Source of the DNA: Nitrospirota bacterium
GTDB taxonomy: Bacteria; Nitrospirota; Nitrospiria; Nitrospirales; NS-4
Assembly: GCA_005877525.1 (NCBI GenBank)
Contig: VBON01000030.1
Span: forward strand, 1 to 9,153
Reading direction: 5' to 3'
Length of the DNA: 9,153 nucleotides
The position numbers and the translations under genes are program-made. Below the pieces are notes generated by a model. It had not been told where the DNA came from. It saw nothing but the letters and a program-made list of their open reading frames with translations, and made no database searches. Shown piece by piece: positions 1-6,383 of this stretch (position 1 is its first letter; each line of letters begins with the position of its first letter).

Positions 1-837
1 CTGATCCGTCTCCACTGTGTCCCTGCCCGGTGAGTCTTCGTGCACTGTAATCGTGGTCAAGGGAGTCTGCAGCTCCTTTTTCTTTGCCCGGCGTTCTTGG
101 GGGTCATCGATGAAACCCTGTGCTTTGAGGTCTTCGAGACCGAACAATAAACTTCGTACTTCGGGTTGATCGGCGGTCGTCGCCAGCGGTGCTTTGATGA
201 TCCAGGTGGCCTTCTCACCTTGACCTTCTTTATAGAGAATCACGACCTCATGCGGATTCGCGATCTTCAACCGCGTGACACGGGCCGGATCGAATTCGAG
301 GACCCGTTTGCGCCGGAAGTCCTGCAATCCCTTTGTGAGGATCTCACGTGCGGACAACGATGTCAGCAGGATTCTGGAGTCTCCCTCGCGCTTGGCGTAC
401 AGCGAGGATGACAGTGGCCCGGCATCCCCGAAGAGGAGTGTCTGGTTGCCGGAGGGCAAGCGCATCGAGACAGACATGGAGGGAACGGCGAGGCCATACG
501 CGGAGAGATCTGTCCCGCTGTCGTCCATGATGCGGGAGACCTTGGCCAGGATCAGCGTGCGCAAAAACTGGTCGACGGCTTGCCGGTCGGCTTCCATCGT
601 CCTTGGCTGTATGATGGTCCAGCCATCAGCTCGATCACCGCCGCTGCGGCTGACTTCCAGGTCCCCGGTCGCAGAATGCAAAGTGAAGCCTTGAACATCG
701 CTGTCCTTGAAGTTCACGAGTTGCTTGGATTCGGTTTCGATGTGCGCCCGTTTCCGTTCCATGGGCATCTCGACGAGCCAGAGATAGAGTCCCAAGCCGA
801 GAGCCAGGATGAACAGGACAAGGACCGAGCGCGACAT
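1..837 (-). CDS. DUF4340 domain-containing membrane-anchored protein (partial, C-terminus off left edge)
   Basis: An open frame of 279 codons starts at an ATG at 837 and runs without a stop to base 1, so the C-terminus lies outside the window. Residues 4-23 form one hydrophobic N-terminal membrane anchor (VLVLFILALGLGLYLWLV), followed by charged, soluble, probably periplasmic sequence. The repeated pattern of short beta-rich units (for example VNFKDSDVQGFTLHS, DRADGWTIIQP, ADRQAVDQFLRTLILAKVSR, YGLAVPSMSVSMRLPSG, FRRKRVLEFDPARVTRLKI) is typical of DUF4340 proteins, which commonly sit after GldG-like genes in ABC-2 exporter operons. The start is 9 bases after the GldG-type stop with only a weak SD, so it is probably translated by coupling. 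The biochemical role is unknown. A periplasmic accessory subunit of the neighbouring transporter is inference from context. Confidence 0.85.
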   Translation of the reverse strand, partial: MSRSVLVLFILALGLGLYLWLVEMPMERKRAHIETESKQLVNFKDSDVQGFTLHSATGDLEVSRSGGDRADGWTIIQPRTMEADRQAVDQFLRTLILAKVSRIMDDSGTDLSAYGLAVPSMSVSMRLPSGNQTLLFGDAGPLSSSLYAKREGDSRILLTSLSAREILTKGLQDFRRKRVLEFDPARVTRLKIANPHEVVILYKEGQGEKATWIIKAPLATTADQPEVRSLLFGLEDLKAQGFIDDPQERRAKKKELQTPLTTITVHEDSPGRDTVETDQ

Positions 838-846
838 GGAGAGGCG

Positions 847-2379
847 CTAGAGGCGGCGGCGGTGGCGCCACATGACAATGCCCGCGACAAGGCAGGCGCT
901 CGGCAGCGCCAGGACTTGCAGCGCCAGGAGGGCGACAGCCTGAGAAGGTGTAACCAGGAAGGTGGCAAAACCGGTGTCCTTGGGAGTGATCGTAATGAGA
1001 CCCTTTTCTTCGGCGAGCCAGCCGACGGCATGCAGAACAAAATCGTTGTTGCCGGGAGCGAGGTTTAAGAAGGCGTTGCTCGCGAGGTCGGAATCACCGA
1101 TGATGACGACCGCCGAGCGCCGGGCTCCCGCGGCCGGCTCCTTTCGGGCAATCACCACGGCGGCCACCGTAAACGGACCCTGGGCGTCTTTCGCAGGATC
1201 GAACCGGATCTGGCCTTTGACTTCGGGGCTTGCCCAGCTTCGAGTACTGGATTTCGCCAGGGCGTGAAATTCCCAGTCGGCTTCCTTGGTGCCATCCCAT
1301 AGAATCGGACGAACATCGGGAAACACGGTGAGGATATTGCCAAGGTCCTGCGTGATTTCGTGGGTGCCGTAGGTGCTGACCACGGGCATGGTCAAATCGC
1401 CGTTCAGGATTTTCTGCTCATCGAGAACGACGCGCGCATCGACGTTGAGACCCCACCTGGCAAGGAGGCCCTCCAGGCCCGCTTTCGATCCCGGGTCCAC
1501 CATGACAAGCAGCCGGCCGCCGCCCTTTACGTAGTCAGCGATCAAGACCTGCTCCTGCGCGGGTACCGGCCGCTGAGGGCCACCCAGGACCAGCAGGTTC
1601 GCATCGCTCGGGACGGTCTTGGACTCGTAGAGAGAAAGCGACAGAACGGTATAACCTTGTTGCTCAAGCGCCTTCTTCAAAAAGGCATAGCCGGCTTCCG
1701 AACTGTCATCCAACTGGTGCTCGGCGTGCCCGGATAAAAAGTAGATGTTCTTTTTCTCATCCCGGGTCACCCGCAACAGGGCGTTGGTGACCTCCTGCTC
1801 GGTCGGCGCGGTCACGCGCGTCTCCTGTTTGCCGCTTTCCACAACGGCCGTATCAAGGCGGGTGATGCCGTAGCGCCGGGCCATGCCCGGTTTCTTCTCC
1901 GGATCGACGAACTCCACAGTCAGCTTCGGACTGCGCGACTGATAGTTCTCGAAGAGATCTTTATAGATCCCAAACTGCCCTTTCTCGTTGGTGAACACCG
2001 TGACCTTGACGTCCCGAGGCAGGTCCCGAAGGGCCCGAGCCGTCTGCGGCGCCAGCGTGAAGCGTTTGGTTTCTGAAAAGTCCCACCTCACATCATGACG
2101 GGCGGCGAGAAAGTTGATGATGCCGAGGATTACTGCAAAGAGCAAGACGAGAAGGACACTATTGAAGCCCAATCGAACCGGCCGTCGCCTTGAGACCTTC
2201 CGGAGCAGCTCAAAGTGCGTGATGAGAAAAATCGTGAGGCAGGTGACTGCCAGGGCTTCGAGGGTTGCGATCGCGATGCTGTCGTACGGGGCCTTTATAT
2301 ACAAGATCAAACCAGCGAACGCCAGGATCGCGCCAAGAATGCCCAACACCAGAGTGACGCGCCGAGCCATCACCGCCAT
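847..2379 (-). CDS. GldG-type ABC transporter auxiliary membrane protein
   Basis: This is a 510-residue protein. Hydrophobic segments at about 8-28, 36-56 and 72-92 precede a large soluble domain of about 370 residues, and a further membrane segment lies at about 479-501, ending in a basic tail (WRHRRRL). The soluble part resembles the GldG / ABC_transp_aux family: RWDFSETKRFTLAPQT after TM3, a TEQEVTNALLRVTR stretch, FLSGHAEHQLDD, a glycine-rich GGGRLLVMVDPGS strand, and VVIIGDSDLASN near the end. In gliding Bacteroidetes, GldG works with GldF and the ATPase GldA; homologues are widespread in non-gliding bacteria, where the transported substrate is not known. The chosen ATG overlaps the permease gene by 10 bases. 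A second ATG at 2370 gives a TGATG stop-start overlap and would be three residues shorter. Neither has a clear SD, which suggests coupled translation. Confidence 0.88.
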   Translation of the reverse strand: MAVMARRVTLVLGILGAILAFAGLILYIKAPYDSIAIATLEALAVTCLTIFLITHFELLRKVSRRRPVRLGFNSVLLVLLFAVILGIINFLAARHDVRWDFSETKRFTLAPQTARALRDLPRDVKVTVFTNEKGQFGIYKDLFENYQSRSPKLTVEFVDPEKKPGMARRYGITRLDTAVVESGKQETRVTAPTEQEVTNALLRVTRDEKKNIYFLSGHAEHQLDDSSEAGYAFLKKALEQQGYTVLSLSLYESKTVPSDANLLVLGGPQRPVPAQEQVLIADYVKGGGRLLVMVDPGSKAGLEGLLARWGLNVDARVVLDEQKILNGDLTMPVVSTYGTHEITQDLGNILTVFPDVRPILWDGTKEADWEFHALAKSSTRSWASPEVKGQIRFDPAKDAQGPFTVAAVVIARKEPAAGARRSAVVIIGDSDLASNAFLNLAPGNNDFVLHAVGWLAEEKGLITITPKDTGFATFLVTPSQAVALLALQVLALPSACLVAGIVMWRHRRRL

Positions 2380-3140
2380 CGCTGCGATTCAATGACGCGA
2401 TGGGTAAGGAAGAGGCTAAAGATAATGGCCGCGGCGAAGTAGACTAGGTCCTTCGTGTCCACCAGCCCCTTCACCAGATTGTCAAAATGTCCGAGCGGCG
2501 AGAGATAGGACAACAGCTTTCCGAACGGAGACTCGCCGACCAGTTGCCCCACCCAGTCGAACAGCCAAATCAGCAGCAAAAAGCCGAAGCTTAAGACCAC
2601 GGCAATGACCTGATTTTCGGTCAAGCCTGAGGCCAAGAGGCCGACACTTAAAAAAACGCCTCCAAGCAGAAGGACACCGAGGTAGGCGGTGCCGACAGGC
2701 GCCCATCGAAGATCGGCAATCGCGCCCAGGGCGGCCGTGCCCAGAGCCGTCAACGCCAGCATGCCGGCAAAGACCGCGAAGGCCGCCACGAATTTGCCCA
2801 CAACGATGTCCGTGATGGTGAGGGGCGAGGTGAGCAGCAACTCCATCGTTTTCAGTTTCTTTTCCTCCGCAAACAGTCGCATGGTCAGCATCGGGACCAG
2901 GAGCAGCATGACGACCGCCATATTGGCAAAGGCCGGTCGCAAGACGAGCTGATTCAGATTGATGTCCGGAAGGTTGCCCTGGAGGCGCAACATCTGCAGG
3001 CTTTGATTACTGATCGCCAGAATCGGCAGAAAGAGCAGGAGTCCCAACAACAACAAGAATACACCCGCGACAACATAGGCGATGGGGGACGCAAAGTAAG
3101 TTCTGAGCTCTTTGCGGACGACGGCTCCCACGGGACTCAT
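2370..3140 (-). CDS. ABC-2 type transporter permease (GldF/NosY-like)
   Basis: This is a 256-residue integral membrane protein with about six predicted membrane segments (near 18-42, 70-88, 111-135, 150-172, 178-200 and 230-250). The start VVRKELRTYFASPIAYVV and the cytoplasmic loop EEKKLKTMELLLTSPLT (residues 92-107) before TM3 are hallmarks of ABC-2 permeases of the GldF/NosY type, where this segment contacts the ATPase. It forms the membrane channel of the exporter encoded by this operon. Its ATG overlaps the ATPase stop as ATGA, and a strong SD (GGGGGAGG, about 7 bases upstream) lies inside the end of the ATPase gene. The length is normal for the family. The substrate cannot be read from the sequence. 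Confidence 0.92.
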   Translation of the reverse strand: MSPVGAVVRKELRTYFASPIAYVVAGVFLLLLGLLLFLPILAISNQSLQMLRLQGNLPDINLNQLVLRPAFANMAVVMLLLVPMLTMRLFAEEKKLKTMELLLTSPLTITDIVVGKFVAAFAVFAGMLALTALGTAALGAIADLRWAPVGTAYLGVLLLGGVFLSVGLLASGLTENQVIAVVLSFGFLLLIWLFDWVGQLVGESPFGKLLSYLSPLGHFDNLVKGLVDTKDLVYFAAAIIFSLFLTHRVIESQRWR

Positions 3141-4126
3141 ACCTGCACCTCCCCCGTGTCACTGTCCCCCTCTTGCGAAGCAGAGTGGAGGACGGATTCG
3201 CTGGCCGGTTCCTCTTGGGTGAGCCGAAGGAACACATCTTCCAGCGTGATTGTGACCAGCTTGAGTTCCAGGAGGCCCCACCGGCGCGCGACCACAAAGC
3301 GTGCCAGATCGTCTCGCAGGTCGCGTCCGAGTTCCGCCTCGACTAGAAACGTGTTCGCGTCCTCCTGCTGGACCGACAGAGCCCCCGGCAGCAGCGCAAG
3401 CTGATCGCGGGCCTCGGGTGGCGGGGCCTTGAGCATGAGGCTCACTTTTTCCGACCGACGCAGACGGGCCGAGAGCCGCTCCTGGGAGTCTTGAGCGACA
3501 ATCCGCCCTTCGTGGATGATGACGACCCGTCTGGCGACGGCCGTCGCCTCCGGCAGGATGTGCGTGCTCAGGATGATGGTATGGGATCCGGCAAGTTCTC
3601 GGATCAACTCGCGGATCTCGATGATCTGTTTGGGATCGAGGCCTGCGGTTGGTTCGTCAAGGATCAGAACCGGAGGATTATGGACAAGGGCCTGCGCGAG
3701 TCCAACGCGCTGTTTGAAACCGCGGGACAGATTGGCGATCAGGCGCCCCCGCACCTCTCCCAGCCCTAAGCGTTGCATCACTTGATCTACCGCGTTCGCA
3801 ATTTGTGATGCCGGAACGGCCTTGATTCGGCTGGCGAAGGTGAGATATTCGGTGACGGTCATCTCGGTATAGAGAGGGGGGATTTCGGGAAGATAGCCAA
3901 TGACCCGTTTTACCTCCATCGGCTGATCGAAACAGTCGTAGCCGGCTACGCGCGCCGTGCCGGAGGTGGCCGGCAGGGACCCGGCGAGGATCCGCATCGT
4001 GGTGGTTTTACCGGCGCCATTGGGTCCGAGAAATGCCAGGACCTCGCCTTTTTCGACGGCGAAGGTCACATCGTCGATCGCGGTCTTGGGGCCGTAGCGT
4101 TTGGTGAGATGTTCGACTTGGATCAT
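3137..4126 (-). CDS. ABC transporter ATP-binding protein (GldA-like, ABC-2 exporter family)
   Basis: This 329-residue ATPase should power the permease encoded next to it. Motifs are all present: Walker A GPNGAGKTT (34-42), signature LSRGFKQR (133-140), Walker B VLILDEP (153-159) followed by a D-loop GLD, and the switch histidine in STH (H189). The usual Q-loop glutamine position reads GYLPE (77-81), a variant common in this exporter subfamily. Residues from about 220 onward form the C-terminal extension typical of ABC-2 ATPases, ending in the conserved stretch LELKLVTITLEDVFLRLT before a divergent acidic tail. It is the first gene of the operon, with a promoter 21 bases upstream and a short leader lacking a strong SD. 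Mapping to gliding, lipid or polysaccharide export is not possible from sequence alone. Confidence 0.95.
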   Translation of the reverse strand: MIQVEHLTKRYGPKTAIDDVTFAVEKGEVLAFLGPNGAGKTTTMRILAGSLPATSGTARVAGYDCFDQPMEVKRVIGYLPEIPPLYTEMTVTEYLTFASRIKAVPASQIANAVDQVMQRLGLGEVRGRLIANLSRGFKQRVGLAQALVHNPPVLILDEPTAGLDPKQIIEIRELIRELAGSHTIILSTHILPEATAVARRVVIIHEGRIVAQDSQERLSARLRRSEKVSLMLKAPPPEARDQLALLPGALSVQQEDANTFLVEAELGRDLRDDLARFVVARRWGLLELKLVTITLEDVFLRLTQEEPASESVLHSASQEGDSDTGEVQV

Positions 4127-4146
4127 GGAGACTCGACAGACCGGAT

Positions 4147-4174
4147 GTTATAGGTTCCGCGTGAGAGCAGTCAA
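4147..4174 (-). promoter_or_regulatory. sigma70-type promoter of the ABC transporter operon
   Basis: On the minus strand, TTGACT (4174-4169) and TATAAC (4152-4147) are separated by 16 bases. Transcription would start near 4140, giving a leader of only about 14 bases before the ATG at 4126. The match and position ahead of the first operon gene support the call; expression was not tested. Confidence 0.7.
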
Positions 4175-4201
4175 GGTTGCGGTGCAGGGAAAAAAATCCT
4201 A

Positions 4202-4229
4202 TTGACAATTGAAAGGGTTCCGCTATAGT
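4202..4229 (+). promoter_or_regulatory. sigma70-type promoter of speD-speE
   Basis: TTGACA (4202-4207) and TATAGT (4224-4229) are separated by 16 bases, a near-consensus housekeeping promoter. The predicted start is near 4236, which leaves a leader of about 84 bases before speD. It is divergent from the ABC operon promoter: only 27 bases separate the two -35 elements, so a regulator bound between them could affect both operons. Confidence 0.75.
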
Positions 4230-4235
4230 CACACA

Positions 4236-4319
4236 AAATTTTTGCCTGATCTCGGGAAACACCGGGTAGGAGGTTCGATAGAGAAAAAATTGGCCACTCT
4301 CATGAAAGGGGTAACCTGA
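4236..4319 (+). promoter_or_regulatory. 5' leader of speD with possible secondary structure and mini-ORF
   Basis: The predicted untranslated leader is unusually long for this compact region. AATTTTT (4237-4243) can pair with AAAAATT (4285-4291), extended inward by TCTC (4250-4253) with GAGA (4281-4284) across a six-base bulge. The enclosed segment carries an SD-like TAGGAGGT (4267-4274) with no ATG, GTG or TTG at a usable distance; the first, a TTG at 4290, is 16 bases away. A five-codon ORF (ATG at 4302, TGA at 4317-4319) ends directly before the speD TTG. Its AAAGGGG (4305-4311) also serves as the speD SD, 8 bases from the start codon. I do not recognise a known riboswitch class. A regulatory role is inference. 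Confidence 0.35.
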
Positions 4320-4751
4320 TTGCACGCACTAGGGAGGCACTTGCTGCTGGAGCTCAATGGGTGCAACACCAAACTCCTCAACGACATTAAGAGAGTGGAA
4401 GAAATCTTGGTTGCCGGTGCCAAGATCGCCAAAGCCACCATCATCGGTACTCACTTCCATCAATTCAGTCCCTTCGGCATCAGCGGCGTCGTTGTGATCG
4501 CGGAATCCCATGTGGCCGTTCATACATGGCCGGAGCATGGATACGCTGCCGTCGATATCTTCACCTGTGGTGAAACGCTTTGCCCGGAAATCGCCGCCCA
4601 GTACTTCGTGGAGAAATTTCAGTCCCGCCAGCCCTCGATGATGGAACTGAAACGCGGAATGCTGCCGACCACCAAGACGGCCAAAGTGACGAAGGACGAA
4701 AAGAGGATCTTCGCCTATGGCCGTCCGAAAGAACTCCAAGTGGTTTCTTGA
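4320..4751 (+). CDS. speD: S-adenosylmethionine decarboxylase proenzyme, prokaryotic class 1B
   Basis: This 143-residue proenzyme is expected to self-cleave between E62 and S63, turning S63 into the pyruvoyl cofactor that decarboxylates SAM to give the aminopropyl donor for polyamine synthesis. The start MHALGRHLLLEL, the core GVSGVVVIAESH-like stretch (here GISGVVVIAESHVAVHTWPE), and catalytic S63, H68 and C83 (in DIFTCG) match the Thermotoga/Bacillus type of small SpeD, with S63, H68 and C83 at the same numbers as in the Thermotoga maritima enzyme. The start is a TTG: an in-frame TGA lies directly before it and the family N-terminus begins there, so no longer form is possible. The protein is somewhat longer than the usual 120-130 residues because of a basic C-terminal tail (about 118-143), the end of which overlaps speE by 35 bases. 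Confidence 0.96.
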   Translation: MHALGRHLLLELNGCNTKLLNDIKRVEEILVAGAKIAKATIIGTHFHQFSPFGISGVVVIAESHVAVHTWPEHGYAAVDIFTCGETLCPEIAAQYFVEKFQSRQPSMMELKRGMLPTTKTAKVTKDEKRIFAYGRPKELQVVS

Positions 4752-5637
4752 GGTCTTAGGGCCGGACGAAGGACACCTCCACGGCGTCAAAACGGTCCTC
4801 CTCTCCAAAGACACTGCCTTTCAGCACATTGAGGTCATCGAGTTCGGCGACTACGGCCGGTCGCTCGTCCTGGATGGCAAAGTCCAGTCGACGGAGAGGG
4901 ATGAGTTCATCTATCACGAGGCGCTCGTTCATCCGGCGTTACTGACCCATCCGAATCCGGAGCGCGTCCTGATCATCGGGGGCGGGGAGGGGGCGACCCT
5001 GCGCGAAGCGCTCCGGCATCGATCGATCAGGCGAGCGGTCATGGTGGATGTGGATCAGGAAGTCATCGAGGTCTCGCGCAAGTTCTTGCCGGAGTTTCAC
5101 GCCGGCGCATTCGAGGATCCGCGGACCGAAATTGTTATCGAGGATGCCCGGCGCTGGCTGGAGACGCATGAGGATGTCTTCGACGCGATTATCATCGACC
5201 TGTCGGACCCCATTGAAGAAGGTCCTTGCTACCGCCTCTATACCCGTGAGTTCTACGACTTGGTTACCACCCGCCTGTCTCCCGCTGGCGTCATCGCCCT
5301 GCAGTCCGGAACGGTCGCTGCGCATGATCTTCTCAACTTCAGCGCGATCTACAGAACCTTGAGGACAACCTTTCCCACCGTATGGCCATACACGGCGGCA
5401 GTGCCCTGCTTCGGGCTCCCCTGGGGGTTTCAAGTCGCGTCCAAGGAACGCCTGTCGGAGCCTTATAGCGCGGGTGAATACGAAGGTCGGATGGGGGGCC
5501 GGATCAATGGGTCGTTGAAGTATCTCACGGGCGCTCTATGCGCCGCGCAGTTTGTCCTTCCCAAGCACCTTCTCTCGAGGATCGAGAGCGAGTCACGCGT
5601 GATCGAAGACCACGCGCCCCTGTACATCTATCACTGA
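4717..5637 (+). CDS. speE: Polyamine aminopropyltransferase, ACL5/thermospermine-synthase-like
   Basis: This 306-residue enzyme should transfer the aminopropyl group from decarboxylated SAM to an amine acceptor. An N-terminal beta domain (about 9-60) leads to the conserved VQSTERDEFIYHE (56-68), the nucleotide-binding GGGEGATLRE (88-97), acidic VDVD (110-113), EDAR (142-145), and catalytic aspartates D161 and D164 in IIDLSDP. The following EEGPCYRLYT (167-176) and GGGEG rather than GGGDG resemble plant ACL5 thermospermine synthases and related bacterial/archaeal enzymes more than classical spermidine synthase, which usually has a GPA-x-x-LF type motif there. The acceptor could be putrescine, agmatine or spermidine and cannot be settled here. 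The ATG at 4717 has an AGAGGA SD 9 bases upstream inside speD. Later starts would delete the first beta strand, so the 35-base overlap with speD looks real. Confidence 0.92.
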   Translation: MAVRKNSKWFLEVLGPDEGHLHGVKTVLLSKDTAFQHIEVIEFGDYGRSLVLDGKVQSTERDEFIYHEALVHPALLTHPNPERVLIIGGGEGATLREALRHRSIRRAVMVDVDQEVIEVSRKFLPEFHAGAFEDPRTEIVIEDARRWLETHEDVFDAIIIDLSDPIEEGPCYRLYTREFYDLVTTRLSPAGVIALQSGTVAAHDLLNFSAIYRTLRTTFPTVWPYTAAVPCFGLPWGFQVASKERLSEPYSAGEYEGRMGGRINGSLKYLTGALCAAQFVLPKHLLSRIESESRVIEDHAPLYIYH

Positions 5638-5645
5638 AGCTCTCC

Positions 5646-5675
5646 CGGAGGGCAGATTTCAATCTGTCCCCTCCG
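5646..5675 (+). other. Imperfect hairpin between speE and the response regulator gene
   Basis: CGGAGGG (5646-5652) pairs with CCCTCCG (5669-5675), and CAGAT (5653-5657) pairs with ATCTG (5662-5666), leaving a TTCA loop and a two-base bulge (5667-5668). It begins 8 bases after the speE stop and ends 11 bases before the next promoter's -10. There is no T-run after it, so it is not a standard intrinsic terminator. It could stabilise the speE 3' end, help terminate, or be part of a regulator site. Confidence 0.5.
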
Positions 5676-5683
5676 AGACGCTC

Positions 5684-5692
5684 TGTTATAAT
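5684..5692 (+). promoter_or_regulatory. Extended -10 promoter of the two-component operon
   Basis: The sequence TGTTATAAT gives a perfect TATAAT (5687-5692) with the TG of an extended -10 element. No convincing -35 is seen at 16-18 bases; the best is a poor match inside the hairpin. Transcription would start near 5699, about 4 bases before the ATG at 5703, so the message would be leaderless or nearly so. Confidence 0.65.
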
Positions 5693-5702
5693 CCACTCCG
5701 AT

Positions 5703-6383
5703 ATGCGCATTTTACTTGTCGAAGACGAGGCCAAAGTCGCCTCCTTCATCCGGCGGGCGCTGGAAGAGGAGAGCTATGCCGTCGATGTCTGCGCTGATGG
5801 GATGCAGGGGCTGGCGTTCGCTCGGGAAGCGAAGGAGGGATGCTACGATCTGATCATTCTCGATTTGATGTTACCTGGCCTGCCCGGTCTCGAGATCCTC
5901 AAAGTGTTGCGCAAGGAGCAGATCACAGCCCCTGTCCTGATCTTGACCGCACGTTCGCAGGTCGATCAGAAAGTGAAAGGTCTGGATGCCGGCGCCGACG
6001 ATTACCTCACTAAGCCGTTCGCCATCGAAGAGCTGCTGGCTCGGGTGCGCGTCCTTCTGCGGCGTGGATCCGGCGAAGCGGCCGGGGTGCTGCAGGTCGA
6101 GGATCTGATCCTGAACCCCGCCACGCGCGATGTGACCCGCGGTGGCCGGCGGATCGAGCTCACGAGCAAGGAGTACGCGCTGCTCGAATATCTCATGCGG
6201 AACGTCGGGAGGGTGTTGACCCGGCCGATGATCGCCGAGCACGTGTGGAACCTTGATTTCGATACCTTTACCAATGTGATCGATGTCTACGTGAATTACC
6301 TGCGCAACAAGATCGATCGCGGGTGGGACCGCAAGCTGATCCATACGGTGCGTGGAACCGGCTACGTCCTGAAGGCTCAATGA
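5703..6383 (+). CDS. OmpR/PhoB-family response regulator
   Basis: This 226-residue DNA-binding regulator is phosphorylated by the kinase encoded next. The receiver domain (about 1-118) has the acidic pocket E7/D8, phospho-acceptor D54 in LILDLMLPG-type context, T82, and K104 in LTKPF. A winged-helix domain (about 127-226) contains ELTSKEYALLEYLMRN and ends with IHTVRGTGYVLKA. The stretch VWNLDFDTFTNVIDVYVNYLRNKID resembles CusR-like (heavy-metal) regulators, but the signal cannot be inferred from that alone. The ATG at 5703 is chosen because it gives the canonical MRILLVEDE start; the frame is open further upstream into speE, but that would add non-family sequence. There is no SD, consistent with leaderless initiation from the promoter at 5684-5692. 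Confidence 0.95.
   Translation: MRILLVEDEAKVASFIRRALEEESYAVDVCADGMQGLAFAREAKEGCYDLIILDLMLPGLPGLEILKVLRKEQITAPVLILTARSQVDQKVKGLDAGADDYLTKPFAIEELLARVRVLLRRGSGEAAGVLQVEDLILNPATRDVTRGGRRIELTSKEYALLEYLMRNVGRVLTRPMIAEHVWNLDFDTFTNVIDVYVNYLRNKIDRGWDRKLIHTVRGTGYVLKAQ

Noticed and set aside
580..1068. 162-codon plus-strand open frame opposite the DUF4340 and GldG-type genes
   Set aside because: It lies antisense across two well-supported genes, has low-complexity charged composition, no SD and no family pattern.
4236..4319. A known SAM or preQ1 riboswitch in the speD leader
   Set aside because: I could not match the conserved cores of the classes I know; only generic pairing and an SD-like site are visible.
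4329..4814. 161-codon minus-strand open frame over speD
   Set aside because: It is fully antisense to speD, whose active-site motifs are clear; it reads as a shadow frame.
5646..5675. Intrinsic (rho-independent) terminator after speE
   Set aside because: The hairpin is good but is followed by mixed sequence without a T-run, so I list it only as a hairpin.
5538..5702. Longer N-terminus for the response regulator starting within speE
   Set aside because: It would add 55 residues of arginine-rich sequence without family similarity and overlap speE by 100 bases; MRILLVEDE at 5703 is the family start and has its own promoter.
6323..6379. Longer N-terminus for the histidine kinase
   Set aside because: The added 19 residues are an out-of-frame reading of the regulator's conserved C-terminus; the ATGA overlap at 6380 is the standard arrangement.
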